This document shows positions 45,378 through 52,600 of a DNA stretch of 52,600 bases, piece after piece (within the stretch, counting starts at the first letter, position 1; each line of letters begins with the position of its first letter). This stretch comes from a virus. A program made the translations under genes and the position numbers. The stretch is from IMG/VR virus record IMGVR_UViG_3300046003_005111, positions 1 through 52,600 of that record, one strand, 5' to 3'. The notes below the pieces were generated by a model. The model was not told the origin of the DNA. It saw only the letters and a program-made list of their open reading frames with translations, and made no database searches.

Positions 45378-46446
45378 CGAAATAGTTAAAAACATTGAGT
45401 CGGCTATAAGCAAGATTCAAAACAAAGAACAAAAAATTGTTTTTTTGGTGCCAGACACCAAAGGTAACGCTAAATCAAGCGTTATCCACCTCTATAAACA
45501 AGCGTTAACACTTAAAAATTTAGGTTATAGTGTTAGTATGTTACATGAGAAAAATGACTACATTAAAGTTGGTTCATGGTTGACACCAGAATGCGATGAA
45601 TTAGAACATTTATCAATTGAAGATAACAATCTTGTTGTTGGGGCTTCTGATTTTATCATAGTACCAGAAGTGTATGGTAACGTATTTGAACAAATTAATA
45701 AAATGCCTTTAGAAAAGGTTATTTACATACAATCATTTGATTATATGCTTGAAGCTTTCGCACCTGGTAAATCTTGGGTTGATTTAGGTGCTGAAGAATG
45801 TATAACAACGTCAAACTCACTTAAAACATTGATTGAGGATACGGTTCCAGTTGTAGATGTTCAATTTATCGAACCATCGATTTCAGATAAAACGTTTACT
45901 TTAAACGATAAACCACAAAAACCTATTATTGCTATCTATTGTCGTGAGGCTAGAAAAGCGGCAAAAATTATCAAATCATTCTATTTGAAATACCCTATTT
46001 ATAGATTTGTTTCATTTAAAGATATGCATACAATGCCACAAGATACTTTTGCTAATAACTTAAAAGAATGTTGTGTTTCTATATGGATTGATGATGATTC
46101 GTCATTCGGTAGATACCCAGTTGAATCTATTAAGTGTAATGTACCTGTTATTGGTAAAGTACCTAATATTATCCCAGAATGGATGACAGATGAAAATGGT
46201 GTTTGGGTTTATGATGAAAATCAAATACCCGAAATTTTATCTAGTTACATTAAAAATTGGTTAGAAGATACTTTACCAGAGAATTTATTAAATGTCGCAA
46301 AAACAGTTGAAAATAAATACACTGAAGAAGTTTTTGAAAAGAATACTAAAGAGGTTTATGAATACCTTTTCAATAAAAAAATCTCGAAATTAGAAACAAT
46401 AAAAGAAAATTTTAAAAAAGAAGTAGAACAAAATGAGCAAAACTAA
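45364..46446 (+). CDS. Glycosyltransferase, GT-B fold (GT4-like)
   Basis: The 360-residue protein has an N-terminal Rossmann domain, IVFLVPDTKGNAKSSVIHLY (about 25-44), followed by DFIIVPEVYGNVFEQI and VIYIQSFDYMLEAF, and a C-terminal domain with IIAIYCREARKAAKIIKSFY, CCVSIWIDDDSSFGRYPVES and IKCNVPVIGKVPNIIPEWM. The SFGRYPVES motif stands where GT4 enzymes hold the donor-binding EGFGxxxxE loop. The end of the protein is a Lys/Glu-rich coiled coil. It overlaps by 14 bases with both neighbours. Substrates are unknown. Confidence 0.7.
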   Translation: MEKTNEIVKNIESAISKIQNKEQKIVFLVPDTKGNAKSSVIHLYKQALTLKNLGYSVSMLHEKNDYIKVGSWLTPECDELEHLSIEDNNLVVGASDFIIVPEVYGNVFEQINKMPLEKVIYIQSFDYMLEAFAPGKSWVDLGAEECITTSNSLKTLIEDTVPVVDVQFIEPSISDKTFTLNDKPQKPIIAIYCREARKAAKIIKSFYLKYPIYRFVSFKDMHTMPQDTFANNLKECCVSIWIDDDSSFGRYPVESIKCNVPVIGKVPNIIPEWMTDENGVWVYDENQIPEILSSYIKNWLEDTLPENLLNVAKTVENKYTEEVFEKNTKEVYEYLFNKKISKLETIKENFKKEVEQNEQN

Positions 46447-47263
46447 TTTAACAGTTATAATCCCAGTACACTCAGTTGCTGATATTGGGAAACAAAAATT
46501 TGATGATTTATTCGATATCGCATTATCGTCTATTAGTAGAAATGAGGTTAAACCAGAAAAGGTTTTAATTGTAAGATGCAATTGTATTGAAGTTGACGCT
46601 AAATTAGAGTCAATTGATTTAACAAAATATGATTTAAATATTGAAATCATAACAAATGATGGTGATACTGATTACCAGAGCCAAATAAATTACGCGGCTA
46701 AGCATGTTAACACCGAATACATGTCAATTTTGGAGTTTGATGATGAGGTATCAAAAACATGGTACAGTAATGTTAAAACACATGTTGCGGCCTACCCAGA
46801 AGTTGATATGTTTTTACCTATTGTTAATGATGTTTCTGAGGACAACAACTTTATAGGTTTATCAAATGAAGCTATTTGGGCTTATAATTTTAGTGAATCA
46901 CTTGGTAATGTTGATTTAGAGTGTTTATTAGAATACCCGAATATCAACCCTTGTGGTATGGTTATTAAAACAGCTATTTTTAACGAGATTAATGGGTTTA
47001 AACAAATCAAATTAACATTCAACTATGAGTTTTTACTACGTTTTCATAAAAACGGTTACAAGTCAATGGTTATCCCGAAAATCGGTTACAAACACGTTAA
47101 TATGAGGGAAGAATCGTTGTTCTGGTTATATAAAAACAGTGAAGCTGTAGAATACAAAATGGACCCTAAACAAGCATTATTTTGGATGGAAACAGCTAAA
47201 AAAGAATATTTATTTAACGATGATAGACATATAATATATGAGGAAAATGAGGTTATTGAGTAA
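46433..47263 (+). CDS. Family 2 glycosyltransferase
   Basis: The 276-residue protein is a GT-A enzyme of family 2: LTVIIPVHSVADIGKQKFDD (about 6-25) with FDIALSSISRN, IEIITNDGDTDYQSQINYAA, the metal-site region MSILEFDDEVSKTWYSNV with DDE (about 102), then IKTAIFNEINGFKQIKLTFN and LLRFHKNGYKSMVIP near the end. It overlaps the preceding GT-B gene by 14 bases and the sigma-factor gene by one base (TAATG). The pair of GT-B and GT2 enzymes probably acts on a single glycan. Specificity is unknown. Confidence 0.8.
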   Translation: MSKTNLTVIIPVHSVADIGKQKFDDLFDIALSSISRNEVKPEKVLIVRCNCIEVDAKLESIDLTKYDLNIEIITNDGDTDYQSQINYAAKHVNTEYMSILEFDDEVSKTWYSNVKTHVAAYPEVDMFLPIVNDVSEDNNFIGLSNEAIWAYNFSESLGNVDLECLLEYPNINPCGMVIKTAIFNEINGFKQIKLTFNYEFLLRFHKNGYKSMVIPKIGYKHVNMREESLFWLYKNSEAVEYKMDPKQALFWMETAKKEYLFNDDRHIIYEENEVIE

Positions 47264-47976
47264 TGGCAAAACAGAAAAAAGATCGCAACTACTATGGTGT
47301 AGACCAAGAAAAAGCGGTGGTTATGTTTCTGGAATCCGAAACAGTTGCTGAACGAGAAAAAATTTATAGAGAGTTTTTACAAGAACCTATCAACACAATG
47401 ATAGAAAGTATTATCAGAACTTATAAATTATACAGACAATCATACGAATTCCACGATTTACACGCTGACACGCTATCATTCTTGATGACAAAATTTGATA
47501 AATTTAAACCTGAAAAGGGTAAAAGATCATTTTCGTACTTTGGTACAATATGTAAAAATTATCTTTTCGGTGAGATGGTCAAAGAATATAAGAAAAAAAC
47601 AACTGTTGTTGATATCGATGAATCAGAAAATGATTTACAAAAAAGAGATGATTTAATATATCGTATTGATAATGAAGATCTTGATCTAACTTTTTTTATT
47701 GAAACTTTAACCGCGAATATAAAGGACGAATTAAAATCAGATGATTTAAATGACAACGAATTTAAAGTTGGACATTCGTTAGTAAAGATACTTGAAGAGT
47801 GGCGTGAATTATTTTCACAAGTTAATGAGGGTAAAAACTCACCAAAATTCAACAAAAACCTAATATTACTATATATCCGTAATATGACTGGCCTAAATAC
47901 AAAGGAAATTAGGAATAGTATGAAAAGATTTAAGTCATTATATCGTATTTTTAAAGATAATTATTTAGATACTTGA
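47263..47976 (+). CDS. Late-gene sigma factor, gp55-like
   Basis: The 237-residue protein matches the T4 gp55 type of short sigma factor: a charged N-terminus, then IIRTYKLYRQSYEFHDLHAD, TLSFLMTKFDKFKPEKGKRS, FSYFGTICKNYLFGEMVKEY (about 50-107). This covers sigma region 2, which binds core RNA polymerase and melts the -10 DNA. The remaining part is an acidic linker and a helical end (NLILLYIRNMTGLNTKEIRN and SMKRFKSLYRIFKDNYL), an unusual helix-turn-helix-like tail. gp55 recognises TATAAATA in T4; elements of this kind occur throughout this window. The gene is coupled by TAATG to the glycosyltransferase before it. Its stop codon lies inside the next late-type promoter. Confidence 0.82.
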   Translation: MAKQKKDRNYYGVDQEKAVVMFLESETVAEREKIYREFLQEPINTMIESIIRTYKLYRQSYEFHDLHADTLSFLMTKFDKFKPEKGKRSFSYFGTICKNYLFGEMVKEYKKKTTVVDIDESENDLQKRDDLIYRIDNEDLDLTFFIETLTANIKDELKSDDLNDNEFKVGHSLVKILEEWRELFSQVNEGKNSPKFNKNLILLYIRNMTGLNTKEIRNSMKRFKSLYRIFKDNYLDT

Positions 47977-47993
47977 TATTTATATTAAATAAT
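47975..47993 (+). promoter_or_regulatory. Late-type promoter after the sigma factor gene
   Basis: GATATTTATATTAAATAAT overlaps the TGA of the gp55-like gene and ends 7 bases before the ATG at 48001. A second AATATTTAT lies between it and the start. It is one of the two best matched elements of the set. Confidence 0.6.
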
Positions 47994-48000
47994 ATTTATT

Positions 48001-48387
48001 ATGGTACCAAAAAAGAAAAAAGTTGACGTTTCGGAAGATAGCATGAAAGAGCTTATGCAAGAAACTTATAATGAAATTGTTGATGAAAGAAATAGGGCTT
48101 TAAGCGCTTATAAAAAATTTACAAAAGATATTAACGAAAATTCTGATATTGCTTTAGTTGGTAAGATTACAAATGATTTATTGAAAATAATCGATTCATC
48201 TATTGAAAAAAAACTAAGGTTAATTAAAATCCAAGGTGATATTCTATATAAATCTGGTAAGTCATCCGATGCATCTAGCGCTGGTAATATGACGATTACT
48301 GATGAGGATAGAAAATGGGCTGAAGATTTTATTAAAAAACAAGCAACTACAAGCGGATCGGATACAAACGAAAAAGAATATGAATAA
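48001..48387 (+). CDS. Possible small terminase subunit, gp16-like
   Basis: The 128-residue protein is mostly helical: MKELMQETYNEIVDERNRAL, FTKDINENSDIALVGKITND, LLKIIDSSIEKKLRLIKIQG (about 14-80), then a flexible Ser/Gly stretch and an acidic end. The central pattern, two long helices of which the second ends in ExxLxLIKI, resembles the core of T4 gp16 (164 residues), the small subunit that regulates DNA packaging, but similarity is weak. It follows a late-type promoter and precedes tail genes. No large terminase gene is visible in this window. Coiled-coil head or tail assembly proteins remain possible. Confidence 0.5.
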   Translation: MVPKKKKVDVSEDSMKELMQETYNEIVDERNRALSAYKKFTKDINENSDIALVGKITNDLLKIIDSSIEKKLRLIKIQGDILYKSGKSSDASSAGNMTITDEDRKWAEDFIKKQATTSGSDTNEKEYE

Positions 48388-48389
48388 TA

Positions 48390-50288
48390 ATGAGTTCACA
48401 AAGCGAAATATTTTCAAGATATAGGTCACTGGTGGTTTCTAATAAACAGAAACCATATGCTACCGATGCACAAAAAAAATTAGATAAATTAGAATTTGTC
48501 GACTTTTTAGTTGAGTTGGTTAAATCAACCAGAGGTCAAAAAGAGTTTAAAAGTTTAATATTAAAAGGTAGTCTATCCCAATTAAAAAAATTTGATGAAA
48601 TCAACAAAGTTATTGTTGATAATTTTATCGCTTTATTTGGTTGTGATAGTAATTTATTTATACCTCAAAAATATACAACATTAGCGGTTGGTGGTGTAGA
48701 AATGACCAAACAAGAGATTGATTCTTTTGGGTTATTAAATATTGACCCTGATAGTAAGTCGGGTAAGTTAATGTATGAGGGTAATGATATTACCAAACAT
48801 GTAAATTATTTTTTTAGTAAATCACAAAACGCGACAATTGACTCGCCATTAGAATTAAAAAAAGATAATAGAGTATTATTTACTTTACACGCAAAAGACC
48901 CGTCAACATTTGTATTTAAATTCGGTGAATTTTATTCAAAAAAACAATTTTCAATCTTTTTAAATGACTATTTAGCTGTTGTAACACCAGTGTTTAATTT
49001 CCCTAATTTTATGTCCATATTAATGGATATATTGACAGGATCAGTTTCAACTAAAGCAAAACTAAACAAAAAAATCATAGTTAAACAAAGTGCTTTAATT
49101 AAAGGGTTAAAAAAAATGTTTGGGTTTTGTAATGAGGATGATAATGGAATGCCAGATGCGTCAAATAAAAGTTTTTTAGATAAAGAATTTAAACCATCAG
49201 ATGCGCAAAAAAATGGTGATGGTATTTTAAACTCTGACGCTGATTTTGATAATGTTTTTAATTTTAATAATAAAGAGTTAGATGATATTGAAAACACTGG
49301 TAATCTTAGGGCAAACAACTTTTTAAGATTTTCTTCATGTGGTAATCTGGATGTTGGTATAAACCCAGATGATATCATAAATTCTTTAGAAGAATTATTT
49401 AATAATAGTCAGGGTGATAGATTAATTTTCCCTAATGAAAACCCACAAAATGTTGTACCGCAAGAAAATGCTAGTACAATAGATAATTCTAAAAAAATAC
49501 CAAATTTAGACCAAGCGTCTGATATATTAGATAAAGCTTTAAAAAACGGTATTAACGATGTTGTTAATTCAGGTGAAATAGACGCAGCAATTAATTTACC
49601 TAATATAAATGCTGAGATTCAATTAAATATTTTAAAGGCTATACCATATGCTATTATGCAAATGATTATAACACCTAAATTATTGGTGGTACCTAAATTA
49701 TATTTAGTTTTAAAAGATGATAACACAAAAAAATCACCAGAAGAGATGATATCTTTTATGAAACCTTTAATTAAAAAAATAGGTAGTTTTATCACGGATT
49801 TATTAATTAAAAATATTTTTAATCTAGTAAAAAAAGATTTACTTAATTTAGCAAAAAAGATTAGTGCTGATTTCTTAAAACAAAGAGGACTTGATTACAT
49901 CTCATCATTAAAAAGTCTATTATCACTTTTAAGTGCTTTAAAAGGTTTTAAAGTTGGTGGATGTCAATCAATAATTGAACAAATATTACGCTTATTAAAA
50001 CTATTAAACGTAGCACCGATGCCACCTATGCCACCACCATTAGTTTTATTGGGTGGTGCATTAAAACCAGGTTTAAATCAAATCGCTATGGTTAATGATT
50101 TAAAATCAAGCTTAAGCGATAAAGGTATTGAGACGGCTGCAACGTTTCCAGATGGAACACCAAATCATCTTATGATTGCTTTGGAAGAAAGTATGAAAAC
50201 TATGGTTAGCCATATAAAAACAAATTCAAAAATTGAAGTAACCACTGTTGGTGTTGGTTTTACAACAGGCTTCGGACAAATGCAATAA
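48390..50288 (+). CDS. Large baseplate-region structural protein
   Basis: The 632-residue protein has a mixed N-terminus (KKLDKLEFVDFLVELVKSTR, residues about 27-46), an acidic, Asn/Asp-rich centre (about 270-370) and a strikingly hydrophobic, Leu/Lys-rich helical region (about 430-560: AIPYAIMQMIITPKLLVVPK, FITDLLIKNIFNLVKKDLL, LKSLLSLLSALKGF), followed by a Pro run (PMPPMPPPLVLLGG) and a C-terminus with VGVGFTTGFG. It could be a membrane-active or tube-lumen protein, such as a baseplate hub part. It lies 2 bases after the gp16-like gene and 3 bases before the next. No family is recognised. Confidence 0.65.
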   Translation: MSSQSEIFSRYRSLVVSNKQKPYATDAQKKLDKLEFVDFLVELVKSTRGQKEFKSLILKGSLSQLKKFDEINKVIVDNFIALFGCDSNLFIPQKYTTLAVGGVEMTKQEIDSFGLLNIDPDSKSGKLMYEGNDITKHVNYFFSKSQNATIDSPLELKKDNRVLFTLHAKDPSTFVFKFGEFYSKKQFSIFLNDYLAVVTPVFNFPNFMSILMDILTGSVSTKAKLNKKIIVKQSALIKGLKKMFGFCNEDDNGMPDASNKSFLDKEFKPSDAQKNGDGILNSDADFDNVFNFNNKELDDIENTGNLRANNFLRFSSCGNLDVGINPDDIINSLEELFNNSQGDRLIFPNENPQNVVPQENASTIDNSKKIPNLDQASDILDKALKNGINDVVNSGEIDAAINLPNINAEIQLNILKAIPYAIMQMIITPKLLVVPKLYLVLKDDNTKKSPEEMISFMKPLIKKIGSFITDLLIKNIFNLVKKDLLNLAKKISADFLKQRGLDYISSLKSLLSLLSALKGFKVGGCQSIIEQILRLLKLLNVAPMPPMPPPLVLLGGALKPGLNQIAMVNDLKSSLSDKGIETAATFPDGTPNHLMIALEESMKTMVSHIKTNSKIEVTTVGVGFTTGFGQMQ

Positions 50289-50291
50289 AAT

Positions 50292-50510
50292 ATGAATAAT
50301 CCAAAACTAAAAGAAATTTTTGAAAACGTTGATAAAAAATCAAATAAAGATTTGGCAACGCTATTACACGCTTTAAAAAATGATTTTGAAGGTGTTAAAG
50401 AAACTGTTTTAAGATTAACAACGACCATGGAAGAGGTTGAAGTTACATATGAAAAAGTCTATAATGAATTAAAACAAAGACTAAAATTCGAAGATAAAGA
50501 TGAAAGCTGA
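50292..50510 (+). CDS. Small coiled-coil protein
   Basis: The 72-residue protein is one long charged helix: KLKEIFENVDKKSNKDLATL, then LRLTTTMEEVEVTYEKVYNE and a basic-acidic end. No family is recognised. It overlaps the start of the following gene by 11 bases and follows the previous one by 3 bases, so it is co-expressed with the baseplate genes and may act as an assembly partner. Confidence 0.55.
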   Translation: MNNPKLKEIFENVDKKSNKDLATLLHALKNDFEGVKETVLRLTTTMEEVEVTYEKVYNELKQRLKFEDKDES

Positions 50511-52170
50511 TTTTAGTTTAGGTATTTGTTTTAATAATAGTGATCCGTTAAATTTCGGTAGAATACTTGTTGTTTCTTACGAAGAATATAAGGAACATGT
50601 TTCTTATTCATCTATTGAGAATGCAATTGATTTATTGAACATAAATTCAATAAAATATGATAAATGGAGTGATAGTGGTGTTGGTGCTAAAACCAGAGAT
50701 CCGCATGTTGTAACCCCATTTTTACCAAATCAAATATCGGTTATACCTAAACCTGGTCAGGTTGTTAGATTAATTAGATTTGATGACGGAACTGTAAATT
50801 ATATTGGCCCTGTAACACAAAATCCTTTAAAACTAAACACAACATATTTTGAGGAAAATAGTAGGAGAAAATTTTCCGTATCTAACGACATTTCAAATAG
50901 CGTTAACGATGCGGTCTTTTCTGGTTTTAACAATGAGCAAGTTTCTTTAGGTAATGATAGGATTCTACTTAGGTTAGATCATTTAGATAGTCAAGCTAGA
51001 AAAAAAACATATCCAGTGTTTCAATTATCAAAGTTTACAAAAACAATAAATTACACTGTTAAAGATGTTACTGAAACAACTAAACCAGATGTTTTTTTAG
51101 ATTATATGATTGAAATAACATTTGATTATACCAGAAAAGAAGCTCTTGATAGTAAGAATATTATATGTAGTATAAACCTATATAGTACTTTGGAACTTAT
51201 AAGCACCAAACAAAACAATACTTCAAAAATTGTTAAAGGTTTGATGAAAAAAGATTATAATAGGTTTAAAAATTATACATCTGGTGTGAATAATAACCAG
51301 TATGTTGTTAATCACACGCTAGAGTTTAATGATGTTGAATCAATAGATAAAACCATTGAAGATATTATTTCCGCTTATAAGACAAAAAAAATTAAATTTT
51401 ATAACCCACAAACAATTGGTTCACAAATAATCGAATCTGAAAATAATATTATAAACCTGGTTAATAGAATACCTTTCAGATCTAATAGTTCTGGAGCTAA
51501 TCACGATACAACAGACGAGGTTGCTGATTTAAAAAACTTTGTTGTCAGAATAAATCCGAATAATAGAGATACATATACAACCCCGAGTGCTGATTTACAA
51601 AACGAACTTGGTATACCAGCAACACAACCAACGGATTCAACATCACTAAATTATGTTAGGTTTAAAGAATTTAACGGTTTTATACGTAAAATTAGGAAAT
51701 ATGACAATGATAGATTCTTAGGTGATCAGGAATTGCAAGCACCTATTACAACAACAACTAAACAAACACAATCCACGGTAAATGATAAAGAAGTTACCGT
51801 AAACGTTAACTACGCTGATAAATTTTTATTTTTAAGTAGCTTAAACTCAAGAGATTATCTTGAAAGTGCTAATGATGGTATGAGTAAAGAAACAATCTCT
51901 AAATTTTTATCAAATCTTTCTTCGGACGATACTAATAGAAGTTATGAAACTTATGGTTTTGTTAGAGGTGAAAAAATACTAGATTTAGTAGATCAAATAT
52001 TATCACTTTTCTTATCCCACGGGCATTCAATCGGGCAATCTGAAGGTTCTTTAAGTAAAAATGCTGTGGAATCGGTTAAAAATTTAAGAGGACAAATTGC
52101 TCAAGAAATAAATGGAAATACAACAAATTCCACGACAAAGATAATTAATCATAACTTACGTATTAATTAA
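50500..52170 (+). CDS. Baseplate hub-like protein with gp5-type OB-fold start
   Basis: The first 120 residues of this 556-residue protein look like the oligonucleotide-binding domain with which T4 gp5-like hub proteins start: FGRILVVSYEEYKEH (about 19-33), HVVTPFLPNQISVIPKPGQV, VRLIRFDDGTVNYIGPVTQN. The pattern PxPGQxV then a strand ending in GP is seen in phage baseplate hub and spike proteins. The rest is beta-rich and lacks a visible lysozyme core (no ExxxxxxxxT-type segment seen). The C-terminal helix region contains ILDLVDQILSLFLSHGHSIG. It overlaps the preceding gene by 11 bases. Domain assignment is by pattern; the role as hub is inferred. Confidence 0.6.
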   Translation: MKADFSLGICFNNSDPLNFGRILVVSYEEYKEHVSYSSIENAIDLLNINSIKYDKWSDSGVGAKTRDPHVVTPFLPNQISVIPKPGQVVRLIRFDDGTVNYIGPVTQNPLKLNTTYFEENSRRKFSVSNDISNSVNDAVFSGFNNEQVSLGNDRILLRLDHLDSQARKKTYPVFQLSKFTKTINYTVKDVTETTKPDVFLDYMIEITFDYTRKEALDSKNIICSINLYSTLELISTKQNNTSKIVKGLMKKDYNRFKNYTSGVNNNQYVVNHTLEFNDVESIDKTIEDIISAYKTKKIKFYNPQTIGSQIIESENNIINLVNRIPFRSNSSGANHDTTDEVADLKNFVVRINPNNRDTYTTPSADLQNELGIPATQPTDSTSLNYVRFKEFNGFIRKIRKYDNDRFLGDQELQAPITTTTKQTQSTVNDKEVTVNVNYADKFLFLSSLNSRDYLESANDGMSKETISKFLSNLSSDDTNRSYETYGFVRGEKILDLVDQILSLFLSHGHSIGQSEGSLSKNAVESVKNLRGQIAQEINGNTTNSTTKIINHNLRIN

Positions 52171-52179
52171 AATATTTAT
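52171..52179 (+). promoter_or_regulatory. Late-type motif before the last gene
   Basis: AATATTTAT lies 4 bases before the ATG at 52184 and directly after the stop of the previous gene. As with the giant tail gene, it is very close to the start codon. The extended TTAAATA part is missing. Confidence 0.35.
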
Positions 52180-52183
52180 TACT

Positions 52184-52600
52184 ATGGGTATATACAGAAC
52201 ATATTTTGATAAAAACAACACTATTGTTAAAGATAGTAACGTTAATACTGGCAGAAACCAAGTGTCAGAGCTATATTTTGGTGATCTCATCAGTAGGTTT
52301 TTGTTTTATTGCTCATTTGATGAGGTTATAAATCTTGTAAACTCTGGTGTTATAAATCCAAACGGTAACGTGAAACATATTTTAACAATCAAAAATACAA
52401 GTAATTTTGATATTAAAGATATATTGAGTATCGACAATAATTTAATGTTCGGTAGTTATTTTAGACCAACCTCATTTGATCTTGAATTACATGATGTTAA
52501 CGAACTATGGGATGAGGGTAATGGTTATGATTTTGTTACTGGAATTCAATCATTCCCACAAAACATTGAATATATTTTAGGACCATCAAATTGGATACCT
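52184..52600 (+). CDS. Tail/baseplate structural protein (C-terminus outside window)
   Basis: The frame is open from ATG at 52184 to the right edge (139 residues visible). It starts MGIYRTYFDKNNTIVKDSNV, NTGRNQVSELYFGD, then FDEVINLVNSGVINPNGNVK and HILTIKNTSNF. The block FDKNNTIV, followed by NTGRN and ELYFG, resembles the N-terminus of a conserved structural protein that I recall from large uncultivated phages, probably a baseplate or fibre adaptor. The rest of the gene cannot be seen. Coupled to the previous gene by a 13-base gap with a late-type motif. Confidence 0.65.
   Translation, partial: MGIYRTYFDKNNTIVKDSNVNTGRNQVSELYFGDLISRFLFYCSFDEVINLVNSGVINPNGNVKHILTIKNTSNFDIKDILSIDNNLMFGSYFRPTSFDLELHDVNELWDEGNGYDFVTGIQSFPQNIEYILGPSNWIP

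Noticed and set aside
50500-52170. Lysozyme activity in the gp5-like protein
   Set aside because: The N-terminus resembles the OB-fold of gp5, but no lysozyme catalytic pattern is visible in the rest, so no lytic function is assigned.
1-52600. tRNA genes, integrase, repressor or other lysogeny genes
   Set aside because: No cloverleaf-like sequence with a recognisable T-arm, and no integrase or repressor motif, was noticed. I cannot exclude a divergent tRNA by eye.

Overview
The window is part of a large, AT-rich, T4-like contractile-tailed phage genome (myovirus), lytic by gene content and probably infecting a member of the Bacteroidota. The T4-like assignment rests on recognisable neck (gp13-, gp14-like), tail terminator (gp15-like), sheath (gp18-like), tube (gp19-like), tail chaperone (gp26-like), baseplate (gp53-, gp5-like) and late sigma factor (gp55-like) genes. 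The host assignment is an inference from promoter form: the DNA polymerase gene is preceded by TTTG-N19-TATATTTG, which matches the Bacteroidota housekeeping promoter, and leaders are A-rich with few Shine-Dalgarno sites. Genes use the standard bacterial code. I see no integrase, tRNA, rRNA or CRISPR array.

Layout. Positions 1-24567 are a minus-strand tail block. In transcription order it holds the neck protein, tail terminator, sheath, tube, tail chaperone with a short overlapping second chaperone frame, an unknown 244-residue protein, two paralogous tape measures in tandem, a giant 2953-residue tail or baseplate protein with ten 60-residue repeats, a LysM-like gp53 relative and a large baseplate protein cut by the window edge. 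One plus-strand gene, a Vsr-like nuclease, interrupts this block between tube and chaperone. Positions 24656-27606 hold an SNF2 helicase (+) convergent with a GP88-like protein (-). From 27650 everything is on the plus strand: a gp13-like neck protein, a fibre-like virion protein, a B-family DNA polymerase with a foreign domain nested in its exonuclease region, and a run of small, mostly unknown genes that includes a solitary WYL-like domain.

Positions 36881-47263 are a sugar and nucleotide block: seven glycosyltransferases (including a GT11 fucosyltransferase and a GT25 enzyme), an FkbM methyltransferase, dUTPase, a PhoH-like ATPase and a degenerate HAD-like protein. Then come the gp55-like late sigma factor, a possible small terminase subunit, and baseplate genes that run off the right edge.

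Working together. The polymerase, SNF2 helicase, dUTPase and PhoH supply DNA replication and metabolism. The sigma factor probably drives late transcription from an AT-rich motif, (G/A)ATATTTAT with a T4-like TATAAATA or TTAAATA beside it, found on both strands in front of many virion genes. The glycosyltransferase cassette, one member of which carries this late motif, most likely decorates a virion or host-surface component. The least explained elements are the domain nested in the polymerase, the paired tape measures, the chaperone overlap, and a possible small RNA between sheath and tube.
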